NCBI GenBank assembly: GCA_014896375.1
Contig: JADBKN010000021.1
Coordinates: 18,933-82,932, forward strand
Direction of reading: 5' to 3'
Length of the DNA: 64,000 nucleotides
From: Bacillota bacterium
Lineage (GTDB): Bacteria; Bacillota; Sulfobacillia; RBS10-35; Bu92
Below, piece after piece: positions 45,396 to 54,598 of this stretch. The stretch's first letter is position 1; every line of letters starts with the position of its first letter. The notes below the pieces were generated by a model. The model did not search any database, was not told the origin of the DNA, and was given only the letters and a program-made list of their open reading frames with translations. Both the position numbers and the translations under genes were made by a program.

Positions 45396-46381
45396 GTGAC
45401 TTTACTTGACTCCTCATCGGGCAGCAGCGCGTCGATGAACGCTTCCGCGTCGAAGGGCCGCAGGTCCTCCACGCCCTCGCCCACGCCCACCCAGCGGATC
45501 GGCAGGCCCAGCTCCTTGACCACCGCGAGCGCCACGCCGCCCTTGGCCGTGCCGTCGAGCTTCGTGAGGACGATGCCGTCGACCCCCACGGCCTCGTGGA
45601 AGGCGCGCGCCTGCTGGATCGCGTTCTGGCCGGTCGTGGCGTCGAGCACGAGCAGCACGTCATGGGGAGCGCCCTCGCAGGCGCGCCCCATGACGCGCCG
45701 GACCTTCTTCAACTCTTCCATGAGGTTCGACTTCGTGTGCAGCCGGCCCGCGGTGTCGGCCAGGACCAGGTCGCGGCCGCGCGCCGCGGCCGCCTGGATG
45801 GCGTCGAAGACGACGGCGGCGGCGTCGGCGCCTTCGGCGTGGCGGACGAGGTCCGCCCCGGCGCGCCGCGCCCACTCGGCGAGCTGCTCCGCCGCCGCCG
45901 CGCGGAAGGTGTCGCCGGCGGCCAAAAGCGGCCGGCGGCCGCGCGCCGCCGCCCAGGCGGCGAGCTTGCCGATCGTCGTCGTCTTGCCGACGCCGTTGAC
46001 CCCCACCACCATGACGACGGTCGGCGGCTGCGGCGCCCAGCGCAGCCCGTCGGCCGGCGGCTCACCGGCGGACGCGAGGAGACCGCGCATGGCGTCCCGC
46101 AGGAGCTCCGGCAGGCGGGCGGCATCGCGCAGGCGCTCCGCCCGCACGCGCTGCCTCAACTCCTCAAGAAGCGCGGCCGTGGCCGGCACGCCGACATCCG
46201 CGGCGATGAGCGCCTCTTCCAGTTCCTCGTACAGCGACTCGTCGATGATGCGGTGCGCCACCGCCGCGTAGACGCGCGACGCCAGCCGCTCCCGCGTGCG
46301 CGCAAGCCCGTCCCGCAGGCGCGCAAACCAGTTCCCCGCCAACGCGACCCCCGCTTTCCGCGGATCGGCCTTGCCCGCCAT
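45392..46381 (-). CDS. ftsY: Signal recognition particle receptor FtsY
   Basis: 329 residues. SRP GTPase with N domain (about 15-95), P-loop GVNGVGKTTTIGKLA, G2 GDTFRAAAAEQL, G3 DTAGRLHTKSNLMEELKK, and TKLDGTAKGG. It lacks a long acidic N-terminal extension, as in Gram-positives. Overlaps the smc stop (TGATG). Confidence 0.98.
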   Translation of the reverse strand: MAGKADPRKAGVALAGNWFARLRDGLARTRERLASRVYAAVAHRIIDESLYEELEEALIAADVGVPATAALLEELRQRVRAERLRDAARLPELLRDAMRGLLASAGEPPADGLRWAPQPPTVVMVVGVNGVGKTTTIGKLAAWAAARGRRPLLAAGDTFRAAAAEQLAEWARRAGADLVRHAEGADAAAVVFDAIQAAAARGRDLVLADTAGRLHTKSNLMEELKKVRRVMGRACEGAPHDVLLVLDATTGQNAIQQARAFHEAVGVDGIVLTKLDGTAKGGVALAVVKELGLPIRWVGVGEGVEDLRPFDAEAFIDALLPDEESSKVT

Positions 46382-49300
46382 CAGGCCGACGCCGGCCGGT
46401 CCGCATCCGTCAACGTCACCGATACCACCTGAGAGACGCCGCGCTCCGACATCGTCACGCCGAAGAGGCGATCCGCCGCTTCCATGGTGCCCCGCTGGTG
46501 CGTGATGATGAGAAACTGCGTGCGGCGGCTCATCTCCCTAAGGAACTCCGCGAAACGGCCGACATTCGCCTCGTCCAGCGCCGCGTCGATCTCGTCCAGC
46601 ACGCAGAAGGGCGCCGGCTGCACCTTGAGAAGGGCGAAGAGCAGCGCGATGGCCGTCAGCGCGCGCTCCCCACCGGACAAGAGCGTCAGCCGGTCCGTGC
46701 GCTTGCCCGGCGGCCGCGCCCGTACGACGAGGCCGGCGACCGGCTCGTCCGGTGCCGGGGCGTGCGCGGCGGCGGACCCGCTCTCACGACCGCCCTCCGC
46801 CCGGGGACGCTCGCCCCCGGCCTCGGGCCGGGCCTCGCCCACGGCGGCCTCGGCATCCTCCTCACGCTCTCCGGGGGCGAGCGGCACGAGATCCGCCTCG
46901 CCGCCGCCGAAGAGCTCCTGGAACGTCTCCCGGAAGGCGGCGCGCACCGCGCGCAGCGTCTCCCTGAACACGGCGTCCATGCGCCGCTTCAGGGCTTCCA
47001 GCACCGCCTGGAGCGCATCGCGCGCGGCTTCGAGGTCGGCGAGATCCTGCCGCGCCTCCTCGTAGCGCGCCCGTTCCTGCTCATAGAGCGTGACGGCGTC
47101 GCGGTCCACCGCGCCGAGCGCGCTGAGCTCGGCGCGCAGCGCGGCCAGGCGCGAGGGCGCGCCGGGGTCGCGCACCGCCTCGGCGCGCGCGAGGGCCGCC
47201 TCGTCGATGTCATAGAGCTCTCGCGCGCGAGAGAGGAGCGCATCCAGGCGGGCCTGCGCCTGGGCCGCCTGGAGCGCTGTCTCGTGGGCGGCCTGAGACG
47301 CCTCGTGCAGCGCCTGCTCCAGGCTGCGCCGGTCGCGCTCCAGCTCCGCCAGCGCCGCCTGCACTTCCAGGCGGCGCCGCCGGCGCTCCCGCAGCCCGTC
47401 CTCGGCCGCCTCCAGGGCCGCCTCCAGGCGCGCGCGCTCCTCCTCCGCGGACGCGACCTCCTCGCGCAGCGGCGCCAGCCCGGTCTCGGCGGCTGCGAGC
47501 TCGTCTCGCAGCGCAGCCGTCTCCCGCTCCAGGGCGGCCGCCTCCGCCGCCGCCCGCTCCCGTGCGCGCTCCGCCGCCTGCACGGCGGCCGCCGCCTCCG
47601 CGCGCCGGGCCCCCGCGGCCAGCGCGCGCTCGGCCGCCGCCCGCACCGCGGCCTCCGCCCGCTCCACCGCCGCCGCGGCCGCGGCCGCCGCCTCCCGCGC
47701 CTGCCGCCGCCGCTCCTCGGCCTCGGCCCGGCGCGCGGCGGCGTCGTCTTCCGAGGCGGCGGCGCCGCCGCGGGCCGCCGCCGCCGCCGAGCGGGCGTCC
47801 TCCGCCGCCGCGCGGGCCCGCTCCACGGCCTCGGCGGCCTCCGCGTGCGCCCGCTCGGCGAAGGCGCGCGCGCGCTCGGCGTCCCGCGCGGCGGACGCGA
47901 GACGCGCCGCCTCCGCGCGCGCCGCCTCCAGCGCGGCGGCGGCCCGGCGCGCGGTCGCGGCCGCGGCGGCGGACTCCTGCGCCGCGGCGCGCAGGGCGGC
48001 GGCCGCCTCGGCCGCGGCGCGCTCCCGTGCCACGAGACCCGGGCCCGCGCGCCGCGCCTCGCCGCCGGTCATCGCCCCTCCCGGGTGGACGACGTCGCCC
48101 TCGAGGGTCACGACGCGCACGCGGTAGCCCGACGCGGCCGCCAGCCGGCGCGCCGCCTCAAGCGTGCGCGCGACCAGCACGCGCCCAAGGAGGTGCCGCA
48201 CGGCCGGCTCCACCTCCGGCGGCGCGGCGACGAGCTCGGCCGCCCAGCCCACCGCCTCCGGCCGGCGCGCCAGCTCCCGCTCCCTCTCCGCGGGCGCGGT
48301 GGACCGTAGGCCGTCGAGCGGCAGGAAGGTCGCCCGCCCCGCCTTCTCCCGCTTCAGCCAGGCGATCGCGCGCTCCGCCCCGGCGCCGCTCCTCACCACG
48401 ATGTCCTGCGCGCTGCCGCCCAAAGCCACCTCGATGGCGCGCTCGAGCTCTGCGGGCACGCGGACGAGTTCGGCCACAGCGCCAAGGACCTCCGCCAGAT
48501 CCGGGTGGCCGCGGCGCCACGCCTGCAGCACCGCACGCGGCCCGTCGGCGTAGCCGGCCGCGCTGCGGCGCACGTCCTCCCAGACCTCGGCGCGCGAGCG
48601 CGCCTCCGCCTCGCGGCGCTGCGCCGCCGCCAGCTCCTCCTGCGCCGCCCGCAGCTCCGCCTCCGCGCGCTCGCGCCGCTCCTCCGCGGCCAGCCACGCC
48701 GCGCGGCTCTCGTCGTCGCGCCGCCGCGCGGCTTCCAGCTCCGCCTCCGCGCGGCGCAGCTCCTTCTCCGCCTCTTCAAGGCGCCGCGCGGCCTCGGCCA
48801 GCCGCTCCTGCCGCCGCGCCGCCTCCTCGCGCTCCCGCTCCTCCAGGCCGCGCGCGTCCGCCTCCAGGGAAGCGAGCCGGCGCTCCGCCTCAAGAAGCTC
48901 TTCCTGCGCAGCGCGCAGCCGCCGGCGGGCCTCCGCCAGTTCAGTGTCGGCTGCCTCACGCCGTGCGAGGGCCGGCTCAGCCTCCCGCTCCACGGCCTCA
49001 AGCGCGGCCCGCGCCTCGGCCCAGCGCGCCTCCTCCTCGGAGCGGCGCTCCTGGGCGCGCGCGAGGCTCTGGCGGAGCGCGTCCAGCCGCGCCTCCACCT
49101 GCCGCCGCTGCGCCGACCGCAGCGAGAACTGCTCCCGCGCCTGCGCGAGCCGCCGCGCCGCCGAATCCAGCTCGCGGCGCAGCGCCTCGGCCGCCGCCAC
49201 GGCCTGCGCCTCCTCCGCCTCAGCGGCCTCCCGCTCCGCTTGCCGGGCGGCCAGCTCCGCCTCCAGTTCCTCCGCCTCGCGGCGGTGCGCCGCCAGCGCC

Positions 49301-50058
49301 TCGCTCTCCCGCGCCGCGCGCTCCTCCAGGCGCTCGAGCCTCCGGCGCAGCTCCTCCCACTCCGCGCGCAGGAGGCCGATGCCCAGGCGCCGCGCCTCCG
49401 CGTCCAGCGCCTCCCGCCGCCGCGCGCGCTCCGCCTGCCGCGCCAGCGGCAGGAGGCGTGCCTCGAGTTCCCTCACGCGCTCCCGCAGCCGCTCGATGAG
49501 CGGCTCCACGCGCTGCAGGTGGCGCTCCGCCTCGAGGCAGCGGGCGCGATAACGCGTGATGCCGGCCGCCTCCTCCACGAGCGTGCGCCGGTCCTCGGGG
49601 CGGCCGTCGAGGACGGTCTCCACTTGCCCCTGCCCCACAAACGCGTAGGCGCGCGGGCCCACGCCCGTGCCGGAGAAGAGGTCGACGATATCCCGCGTAC
49701 GGCAGGGCGTGCCGTTGATCAGCGCCTCGCTGCCGCCGGCGCGGTCCACGCGACGCGCCACCGCCACCTCGGCCGCCGGCACGGGCAGGAGGCCGTCGGC
49801 GTTGTCGAGGACGAGCTCCACCTCCGCCCAGCCGGCCTGGCGGCGCGTCTCCGTGCCGGCGAAGATGATGTCATCCAGGCGCGCGCCACGCAGGTGGCGG
49901 GCGTTGTGCTCCCCCGTGACCCAGCGGATGGCGTCGGCGATGTTGCTCTTGCCGCTGCCGTTCGGCCCCACGACGGCCGTCAGGCCTGGGCCGAACTCCA
50001 GCACCGTGCGGTCGGCGAACGACTTGAAACCGATGATCTGCAACCGGCGAAGGCGCAG
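46381..50058 (-). CDS. smc: Chromosome segregation ATPase SMC
   Basis: About 1225 residues. Walker A GPNGSGKS (31-38), two very long Ala/Glu/Arg-rich coiled coils, a hinge in the middle (YADGPRAVLQAWRRGHPDLA... KAGRATFLPLDGLR) and the C-terminal head with LLSGGERALTAIALLFALLK and FCVLDEIDAALDEANV. It compacts DNA with ScpAB. No ATG or GTG fits: family alignment demands a start near residues LRLRRLQIIGFKSF, where a CTG (50058) has AGAGGGG 7 nt upstream. The ATG at 50115 lies inside a terminator hairpin. Confidence 0.95.
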   Translation of the reverse strand: MRLRRLQIIGFKSFADRTVLEFGPGLTAVVGPNGSGKSNIADAIRWVTGEHNARHLRGARLDDIIFAGTETRRQAGWAEVELVLDNADGLLPVPAAEVAVARRVDRAGGSEALINGTPCRTRDIVDLFSGTGVGPRAYAFVGQGQVETVLDGRPEDRRTLVEEAAGITRYRARCLEAERHLQRVEPLIERLRERVRELEARLLPLARQAERARRREALDAEARRLGIGLLRAEWEELRRRLERLEERAARESEALAAHRREAEELEAELAARQAEREAAEAEEAQAVAAAEALRRELDSAARRLAQAREQFSLRSAQRRQVEARLDALRQSLARAQERRSEEEARWAEARAALEAVEREAEPALARREAADTELAEARRRLRAAQEELLEAERRLASLEADARGLEEREREEAARRQERLAEAARRLEEAEKELRRAEAELEAARRRDDESRAAWLAAEERRERAEAELRAAQEELAAAQRREAEARSRAEVWEDVRRSAAGYADGPRAVLQAWRRGHPDLAEVLGAVAELVRVPAELERAIEVALGGSAQDIVVRSGAGAERAIAWLKREKAGRATFLPLDGLRSTAPAERERELARRPEAVGWAAELVAAPPEVEPAVRHLLGRVLVARTLEAARRLAAASGYRVRVVTLEGDVVHPGGAMTGGEARRAGPGLVARERAAAEAAAALRAAAQESAAAAATARRAAAALEAARAEAARLASAARDAERARAFAERAHAEAAEAVERARAAAEDARSAAAAARGGAAASEDDAAARRAEAEERRRQAREAAAAAAAAVERAEAAVRAAAERALAAGARRAEAAAAVQAAERARERAAAEAAALERETAALRDELAAAETGLAPLREEVASAEEERARLEAALEAAEDGLRERRRRRLEVQAALAELERDRRSLEQALHEASQAAHETALQAAQAQARLDALLSRARELYDIDEAALARAEAVRDPGAPSRLAALRAELSALGAVDRDAVTLYEQERARYEEARQDLADLEAARDALQAVLEALKRRMDAVFRETLRAVRAAFRETFQELFGGGEADLVPLAPGEREEDAEAAVGEARPEAGGERPRAEGGRESGSAAAHAPAPDEPVAGLVVRARPPGKRTDRLTLLSGGERALTAIALLFALLKVQPAPFCVLDEIDAALDEANVGRFAEFLREMSRRTQFLIITHQRGTMEAADRLFGVTMSERGVSQVVSVTLTDADRPASA

Positions 50059-50078
50059 GCCGATACCCCTCTCCGCCC

Positions 50079-50119
50079 CAGAAAGAAAGAGAACCTGTGC
50101 GGAATTGTACCGCACAGGT
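50079..50119 (-). terminator. Intrinsic terminator between spoVS and smc
   Basis: On the minus strand a perfect 10-bp stem ACCTGTGCGG/CCGCACAGGT with a 7-nt loop (50093-50119) is followed by the pyrimidine-rich tract TCTCTTTCTTTCT (50080-50092). It ends the spoVS message 28 nt after its stop and precedes smc, so smc would depend on read-through or a promoter I cannot see. Confidence 0.75.
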
Positions 50120-50146
50120 CCGCCGGAGGGGCCAAGGCGCGCGGCG

Positions 50147-50407
50147 TCAGCGCTCCTCGACGATGAACTTGATCGCCGTGCGGCCCTCGCCGTCGATCTG
50201 GATCTCGGCGAAGGCGGGGATGGCGACGATGTCGATGCCGTTCGGGGCGACGAAACCGCGCGTGATGGCGATCGCCTTGACAGCCTGGTTGACGGCGCCC
50301 GCGCCCACGGCCTGGATCTCCGCGGAGCGCCGCTCCCGCAACACTGCGGCCAACGCGCCGGCGACCGCCTTGGGGTTCGAATTGGCCGACACTTTCAAGA
50401 CTTCCAC
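50147..50407 (-). CDS. spoVS: Stage V sporulation protein S
   Basis: 86 residues, GTG start with GGGAGGTC upstream. Nearly full-length match to the family from memory: EVLKVSANSNPKAVAGALAA, AVNQAVKAIAITRGFVAPNG, FAEIQIDGEGRTAIKFIV. SpoVS (Alba-like) acts in spore formation in Bacillus and is kept in sporeformers and a few other lineages. Its place between rnc and smc is unusual; it brings its own terminator and a possible sigma-H promoter. Confidence 0.96.
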   Translation of the reverse strand: MEVLKVSANSNPKAVAGALAAVLRERRSAEIQAVGAGAVNQAVKAIAITRGFVAPNGIDIVAIPAFAEIQIDGEGRTAIKFIVEER

Positions 50408-50471
50408 GTTGCTTCGACCTCCCGACCTCCGCGTTGACGCCTGTCATCCGGCCGCGTGGATGTGAAAGGCC

Positions 50472-50498
50472 ATTCGCCAATTTACGGAAATCACCTGC
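50472..50498 (-). promoter_or_regulatory. Candidate sigma-H-type promoter of spoVS
   Basis: On the minus strand GCAGGTGAT (50490-50498) resembles the sigma-H -35 (RnAGGAwWW, two mismatches), followed after 11 nt by GGCGAAT (50472-50478), a full match to RnnGAAT. The spacing is right. In Bacillus spoVS is sigma-H dependent. The -35 overlaps the rnc stop codon. Tentative. Confidence 0.4.
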
Positions 50499-51252
50499 CG
50501 CGGCGTGACAAGTCGGGCGAGTCAAATGAAGGAAACGGCCGGCCGCCGCCCAGGAGGCGCAGGGCTTCCGCCGCCGCGCGCTGCGCCGCCTCCTTCTTCG
50601 AGGCGCCCTCGCCGCGCCCCAGCGGGCGCCCCTCGACGCGCACCTCGACGGTGAAGCGGCGCCGGTGCGGCGGCCCCTCCTCGCCCACCACCACGTACTC
50701 GATGGGCGCGGGGCCCTCGCGCTGCAGGATCTCCTGGAGCTGGCCGCGCGCATTCGCCGGCGGACGGCTGGCGGCCGCGGCGATCGTCTCCTCCAGCTCC
50801 CGCTGGACGAAGCGGCGCGCGCTCTCCCAGCCGCGGTCCAGGTAGAGCGCCCCCACGAAAGACTCGAAGAGGTCCGTGAGCAGCTTGCGGCGGCGCCGGC
50901 CGCCGGTCGCCTCCTCGCTGCGTCCGAGCACGGCGAAGCGGGGCAGCTCAAGGCGCGCGGCGGCCTCGGCCAGCGCGTGGGCGCGCACGGCGGCGGCGCG
51001 CCAATGCGTCAACTCCCCCTCAGACGCGTCCGGGAAGCGGCGCACGAGGGCGTCGCTCACCGCCAGCTGGATGACGGCATCGCCGAGGAACTCGAGCCGC
51101 TCGTAAGAGCCCGTGGAGACCGGGTCGCCGCGCTCGAAGGCGCGGGACGCGTGCGTGAAGGCGAGGCGATAGAGCGCCAGGTCGCCGACCGGCTCCCCGA
51201 CGATCGCCTCGACCGCGTCCTTCGTGAGAGGGGCCGCCTCGTCCGTGCGCAA
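50491..51252 (-). CDS. rnc: Ribonuclease III
   Basis: 253 residues from a TTG start with AGGGGGCGG upstream. Catalytic signature YERLEFLGDAVIQLAVSDAL, second acidic cluster LLTDLFESFVGALYLDRGWE, and a C-terminal double-stranded RNA-binding domain (about 175-245). Processes rRNA and double-stranded RNA. Follows fabF by 7 nt. Confidence 0.97.
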   Translation of the reverse strand: MRTDEAAPLTKDAVEAIVGEPVGDLALYRLAFTHASRAFERGDPVSTGSYERLEFLGDAVIQLAVSDALVRRFPDASEGELTHWRAAAVRAHALAEAAARLELPRFAVLGRSEEATGGRRRRKLLTDLFESFVGALYLDRGWESARRFVQRELEETIAAAASRPPANARGQLQEILQREGPAPIEYVVVGEEGPPHRRRFTVEVRVEGRPLGRGEGASKKEAAQRAAAEALRLLGGGRPFPSFDSPDLSRRGR

Positions 51253-51259
51253 CCGCCCC

Positions 51260-52507
51260 CTAGGGCTCCCAGCGGCGGAAGACGAGCGACACGTTGTGGC
51301 CGCCGAAGCCGAAGGAGTTCGTCAGCGCCGCGCGCACGGCCGCCGGCCGCGCGCGGTTGGGCACGTAGTCGAGGTCGCATTCGGGGTCGGGGTGCTCGTA
51401 GTTGATCGTCGGCGGCAGCACCTGCTCAAGGAGGGCCTTCACGCAGACGATCGCCTCCACCGCCCCCGCGGCCCCGAGGAGGTGGCCGGTCATCGACTTC
51501 GTCGAGCTCACGGCCAGCCGGTGCGCGTGCTCCCCAAAGACCGACTTGATGGCCGCCGTCTCGGCGGCGTCGCCGACGGGCGTCGAGGTCGCGTGGGCGT
51601 TGATGTAGTCGATGTCCTCGGGCCGCAGGCCGGCGTCCTTGAGGGCGAGCTTCATGGCGCGCGCCCCGCCCTCGCCGCCCGGCGCCGGCTGCGTGATGTG
51701 GTAGGCGTCGGCCGTGGAGCCGTAGCCGCAGAGCTCGGCCAGGATGCGCGCGCCGCGGCGGCGCGCATGCGCCTCGGTCTCGAGGATGAGCGCCCCGGCG
51801 CCCTCGCCCATGACGAAGCCGTCGCGTTCCGCGTCGAAGGGGCGCGAGGCGCGCTCGGGATCGTCGTTGCGCGTGGAGAGCGCCTTCATGCTGGAGAAGC
51901 CGGCGATGGCGATCGGCACGAAGGCCGCCTCGCTGCCGCCGACCACCATCACGTCCGCGTCGCCGCGCTGAAGGATGCGCAGGGCCTCCCCGATGGCGTG
52001 CGCGGAAGAGGCGCAAGCCGTGACGTACGTGGCGTTGGGGCCGCGCAGCCCGTAGTCGATGGCCGCCTGGCCGGCGGCGATGTTGGCGATCATCATGGGG
52101 ACGAGGAAGGGGCTCACGCGGTCGGGGCCGCGCTCAAGGAGCAGCTGGACCTGCTGGTAGAGCGTCTCCATGCCGCCGATGCCGCTGCCGAAGGCCACGC
52201 CCACGCGCTCGCCGTCCACCTTGGAGAAGTCGATGCCGGAGGCCTCGACGGCCATGCGCACGGCCGCCACGAAGAACTGCGCGTAGCGGTCGGTGCGGCG
52301 CGCCTCCTTGCGGTCCATGTACTGCAGCGGGTCGAAGTCGCGCACTTCGGCGCCGATGCGCACATCGAAGGCACTCGGGTCGAAGCGCGTGATGCGCCCC
52401 ACACCCGAGCGTCCGCTCACCAAGCCCTCCCAAAAGGCGTCGACACCCACGCCCACCGGCGTGACGACGCCCATGCCCGTCACGACCACGCGTGTCCGTT
52501 CCTGCAC
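51260..52507 (-). CDS. fabF: 3-oxoacyl-ACP synthase II (FabF)
   Basis: 415 residues, GTG start with GGGGGAG upstream. Condensing-enzyme triad: Cys165 (VTACASSAHAIGE), His in NAHATSTPVGDAAE and His in STKSMTGHLLGAAG. Elongates acyl-ACP with malonyl-ACP. Separated from acpP by an attenuator-like hairpin. Confidence 0.97.
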   Translation of the reverse strand: MQERTRVVVTGMGVVTPVGVGVDAFWEGLVSGRSGVGRITRFDPSAFDVRIGAEVRDFDPLQYMDRKEARRTDRYAQFFVAAVRMAVEASGIDFSKVDGERVGVAFGSGIGGMETLYQQVQLLLERGPDRVSPFLVPMMIANIAAGQAAIDYGLRGPNATYVTACASSAHAIGEALRILQRGDADVMVVGGSEAAFVPIAIAGFSSMKALSTRNDDPERASRPFDAERDGFVMGEGAGALILETEAHARRRGARILAELCGYGSTADAYHITQPAPGGEGGARAMKLALKDAGLRPEDIDYINAHATSTPVGDAAETAAIKSVFGEHAHRLAVSSTKSMTGHLLGAAGAVEAIVCVKALLEQVLPPTINYEHPDPECDLDYVPNRARPAAVRAALTNSFGFGGHNVSLVFRRWEP

Positions 52508-52530
52508 CGGGACTCCCCCTGCTCGGTCGA

Positions 52531-52571
52531 GGAAGAAAGGGCGAGCGCCGAGTCCACCCGACCGCTCGCCC
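52531..52571 (-). terminator. Terminator-like hairpin between acpP and fabF
   Basis: On the minus strand GGGCGAGCG and CGCTCGCCC form a perfect 9-bp stem with a 15-nt loop (52539-52571), followed by TTTCTTCC (52531-52538). It begins 31 nt after the acpP stop. Partial termination here would give more acpP than fabF mRNA. Confidence 0.65.
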
Positions 52572-52601
52572 GGGAAGCGCCTGGGACTGTACGAGGCCGG
52601 A

Positions 52602-52838
52602 CTAGCTGTGCGACTGCACGTACTTCACGGCGTCGCCGACCGTCGTGATCTTCTCGGCGTCCTCGTCCGGGATTTCCATGTCGAACTCTTCCTCAAGCGC
52701 CATGACGAGCTCCACGATGTCGAGCGAGTCGGCGCCGAGGTCGTCGATGAACGAGGATTCAGGCGTGACCTGGTCCTCTTCGACGCCCAGCTGTTCGACG
52801 ATGATCTTCTTGATCCGTTGGAAAATCTCGTCGGCCAC
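52602..52838 (-). CDS. acpP: Acyl carrier protein
   Basis: 78 residues from a GTG; upstream in-frame codons are not conserved. Acidic helical protein with the phosphopantetheine attachment Ser38 in [20 protein letters not shown]. Carries growing fatty acids. Lies between fabG and fabF. Confidence 0.98.
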   Translation of the reverse strand: MADEIFQRIKKIIVEQLGVEEDQVTPESSFIDDLGADSLDIVELVMALEEEFDMEIPDEDAEKITTVGDAVKYVQSHS

Positions 52839-52889
52839 GGGGGCACCCCCTTCCCAGCGCGGCTCCAGGCCGCCCAAACTCGGAAAACC

Positions 52890-53648
52890 TCAGAACAGCG
52901 CCGTGCACAGGCCGCCGTCGACGACGATCACCTGGCCGGTGATGTAGCCGGCCGCCTCCGATGCGAGGAAGGCCACCGCCGCGGCGACGTCCTCCGGGCG
53001 GCCGAAGCGCCCGAGCGGGATCTGCTGCGCCGCCCGCTCCCGCGCCGCCTCCGGCAGCGCGCCCGTCATCTCCGTCTCGATGAAGCCGGGCGCGACGGCG
53101 TTGACCGTGATCTGGCGGGAGGCCAGCTCCTTCGCCACCGCCTTCGTGAGGCCGATGACGCCGGCTTTGGCGGCGCTGTAGTTCGCCTGGCCGGCGTTGC
53201 CGACGATGCCCGCGACGGACGCGATGTTGATGATGCGGCCGCTGCGGCGTTTGAGCATCGCCCGGCTGGCCGCCTTCACCCCCCAGAACACGCCCGTGAG
53301 GTTCGTGTCGATGACGGCCGTCCAGTCCTGCGGCCGGAGGCGCAGAAAGACGTTGTCCCGCGTGATGCCGGCGTTATTCACCCACACGTCCAGGCGCCCG
53401 AATTGTTCCAGGACGGCGTCGACCCAGCTCTCCGCGGTGCCCTCCTGCGCGACGTCGCCCGCCAGGGCGAGGCCGCGGCGGCCGCGGCGCTCGATCTCCG
53501 CCACCACCTCCGCCGCCGCCTCCGGGCGGGAGACGTAGGTGACGGCCACGTCCATGCCGGCCTCCGCGAGGGCCAGGGCGACAGCCCGCCCGATGCCGCG
53601 AGATCCTCCCGTGACGACGGCGACGCGCGCCTCCTGAGCCAGACTCAC
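52890..53648 (-). CDS. fabG: 3-oxoacyl-ACP reductase (FabG)
   Basis: 252 residues, GTG start overlapping the fabD stop (GTGA). Short-chain dehydrogenase: cofactor loop VVTGGSRGIGRAVALALAEA, NNAG motif, catalytic YSAAKAGVIG (Tyr, Lys) and the typical end YITGQVIVVDGG. NADPH-dependent reduction in the elongation cycle. Confidence 0.97.
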   Translation of the reverse strand: MSLAQEARVAVVTGGSRGIGRAVALALAEAGMDVAVTYVSRPEAAAEVVAEIERRGRRGLALAGDVAQEGTAESWVDAVLEQFGRLDVWVNNAGITRDNVFLRLRPQDWTAVIDTNLTGVFWGVKAASRAMLKRRSGRIINIASVAGIVGNAGQANYSAAKAGVIGLTKAVAKELASRQITVNAVAPGFIETEMTGALPEAARERAAQQIPLGRFGRPEDVAAAVAFLASEAAGYITGQVIVVDGGLCTALF

Positions 53649-54598
53649 TTTAGCAGACCCCCTGAAATCGAGGCAAACACGTTTCCCAGGTCTTCCGGCC
53701 CCTGGCAGGACACGGCTTCGGCCTCAGGCGCGATGCGCCGCACGAACCCCGTGAGCGCCGTGCCGGGCCCGATCTCCACGAAGAGCCGCACACCGCGGTC
53801 CGCCATCTCCCGCACGCTCTGGGACCAGCGCACGGGAGCCTCCACCTGGCGCAGGAGCGCCTCCCGGAGGCCGTCCGCGGTGGCGCGCGGCTGCGCGTCG
53901 ACGTTCGCCACCACCGGGCAGGTGGGCTCCCTCCAGGGAAGCGCCTTCAGCTCCGGCGCCAGCCTCGCGGCCGCCGGCCGCATCAGCTCGCAGTGGAAGG
54001 GTGCGCTCACCGGAAGCGCCACCGCGCGCCGCGCGCCGCGCTCGCGCGCGAGGGCCACGGCCCGCTCCACCGCCGCGCGCGTGCCGGAGATGACGACCTG
54101 CCCCGGGCAATTGTAATTGGCGGCGCGGACCGTTTCCCCTGCGGCCGCCTCGGCGCAGACGGCCTCGACGACCTCGTCCGGAAGGCCCAGAATGGCCGCC
54201 ATGGCGCCCCGGCCCTCCGGCACGGCCTCCTGCATGTAGCGGCCGCGGCGGCGCACGAGACGCACGGCGTCCTCGAAGTCCAGCGCCCCGGCCGCCACCG
54301 CCGCCGAGTACTCGCCCAGCGAGAGGCCGGCCGTCACGTCCGGCCGGAAGCCGCGCGCCGCCAGCACCGCATACAGCGCGCAGCTGACGGTGAGGATGGC
54401 CGGCTGCGTGATCTCCGTGCGCTGCAGTTCCTCCGCCGGGCCCTCGAAGCAGAGACGCGTGATGGAGAAGCCGAGCGCGCGGTCCGCCCGCTCAAAGATG
54501 TCGCGCACCTCGGGGAAGGCCTCGTACGCCGCGCGGCCCATGCCCACGAACTGCGCCCCCTGGCCGGGGAAGACGGCCGCCACGCGCCAGGCGCTCAT
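53645..54598 (-). CDS. fabD: Malonyl-CoA:ACP transacylase (FabD)
   Basis: 317 residues from an ATG overlapping the fabH stop (ATGA). FPGQGAQFVGMG start motif; active-site Ser in TAGLSLGEYSAA, where the common GHSxGE His is Leu, as seen in some other Bacillota; SAPFHCELMRPAA with the catalytic His. Loads malonyl groups onto ACP. Confidence 0.96.
   Translation of the reverse strand: MSAWRVAAVFPGQGAQFVGMGRAAYEAFPEVRDIFERADRALGFSITRLCFEGPAEELQRTEITQPAILTVSCALYAVLAARGFRPDVTAGLSLGEYSAAVAAGALDFEDAVRLVRRRGRYMQEAVPEGRGAMAAILGLPDEVVEAVCAEAAAGETVRAANYNCPGQVVISGTRAAVERAVALARERGARRAVALPVSAPFHCELMRPAAARLAPELKALPWREPTCPVVANVDAQPRATADGLREALLRQVEAPVRWSQSVREMADRGVRLFVEIGPGTALTGFVRRIAPEAEAVSCQGPEDLGNVFASISGGLLK

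Noticed and set aside
46381..50115. ATG at 50115 as the smc start
   Set aside because: It lies within a perfect terminator hairpin and adds 19 residues not found in SMC proteins.
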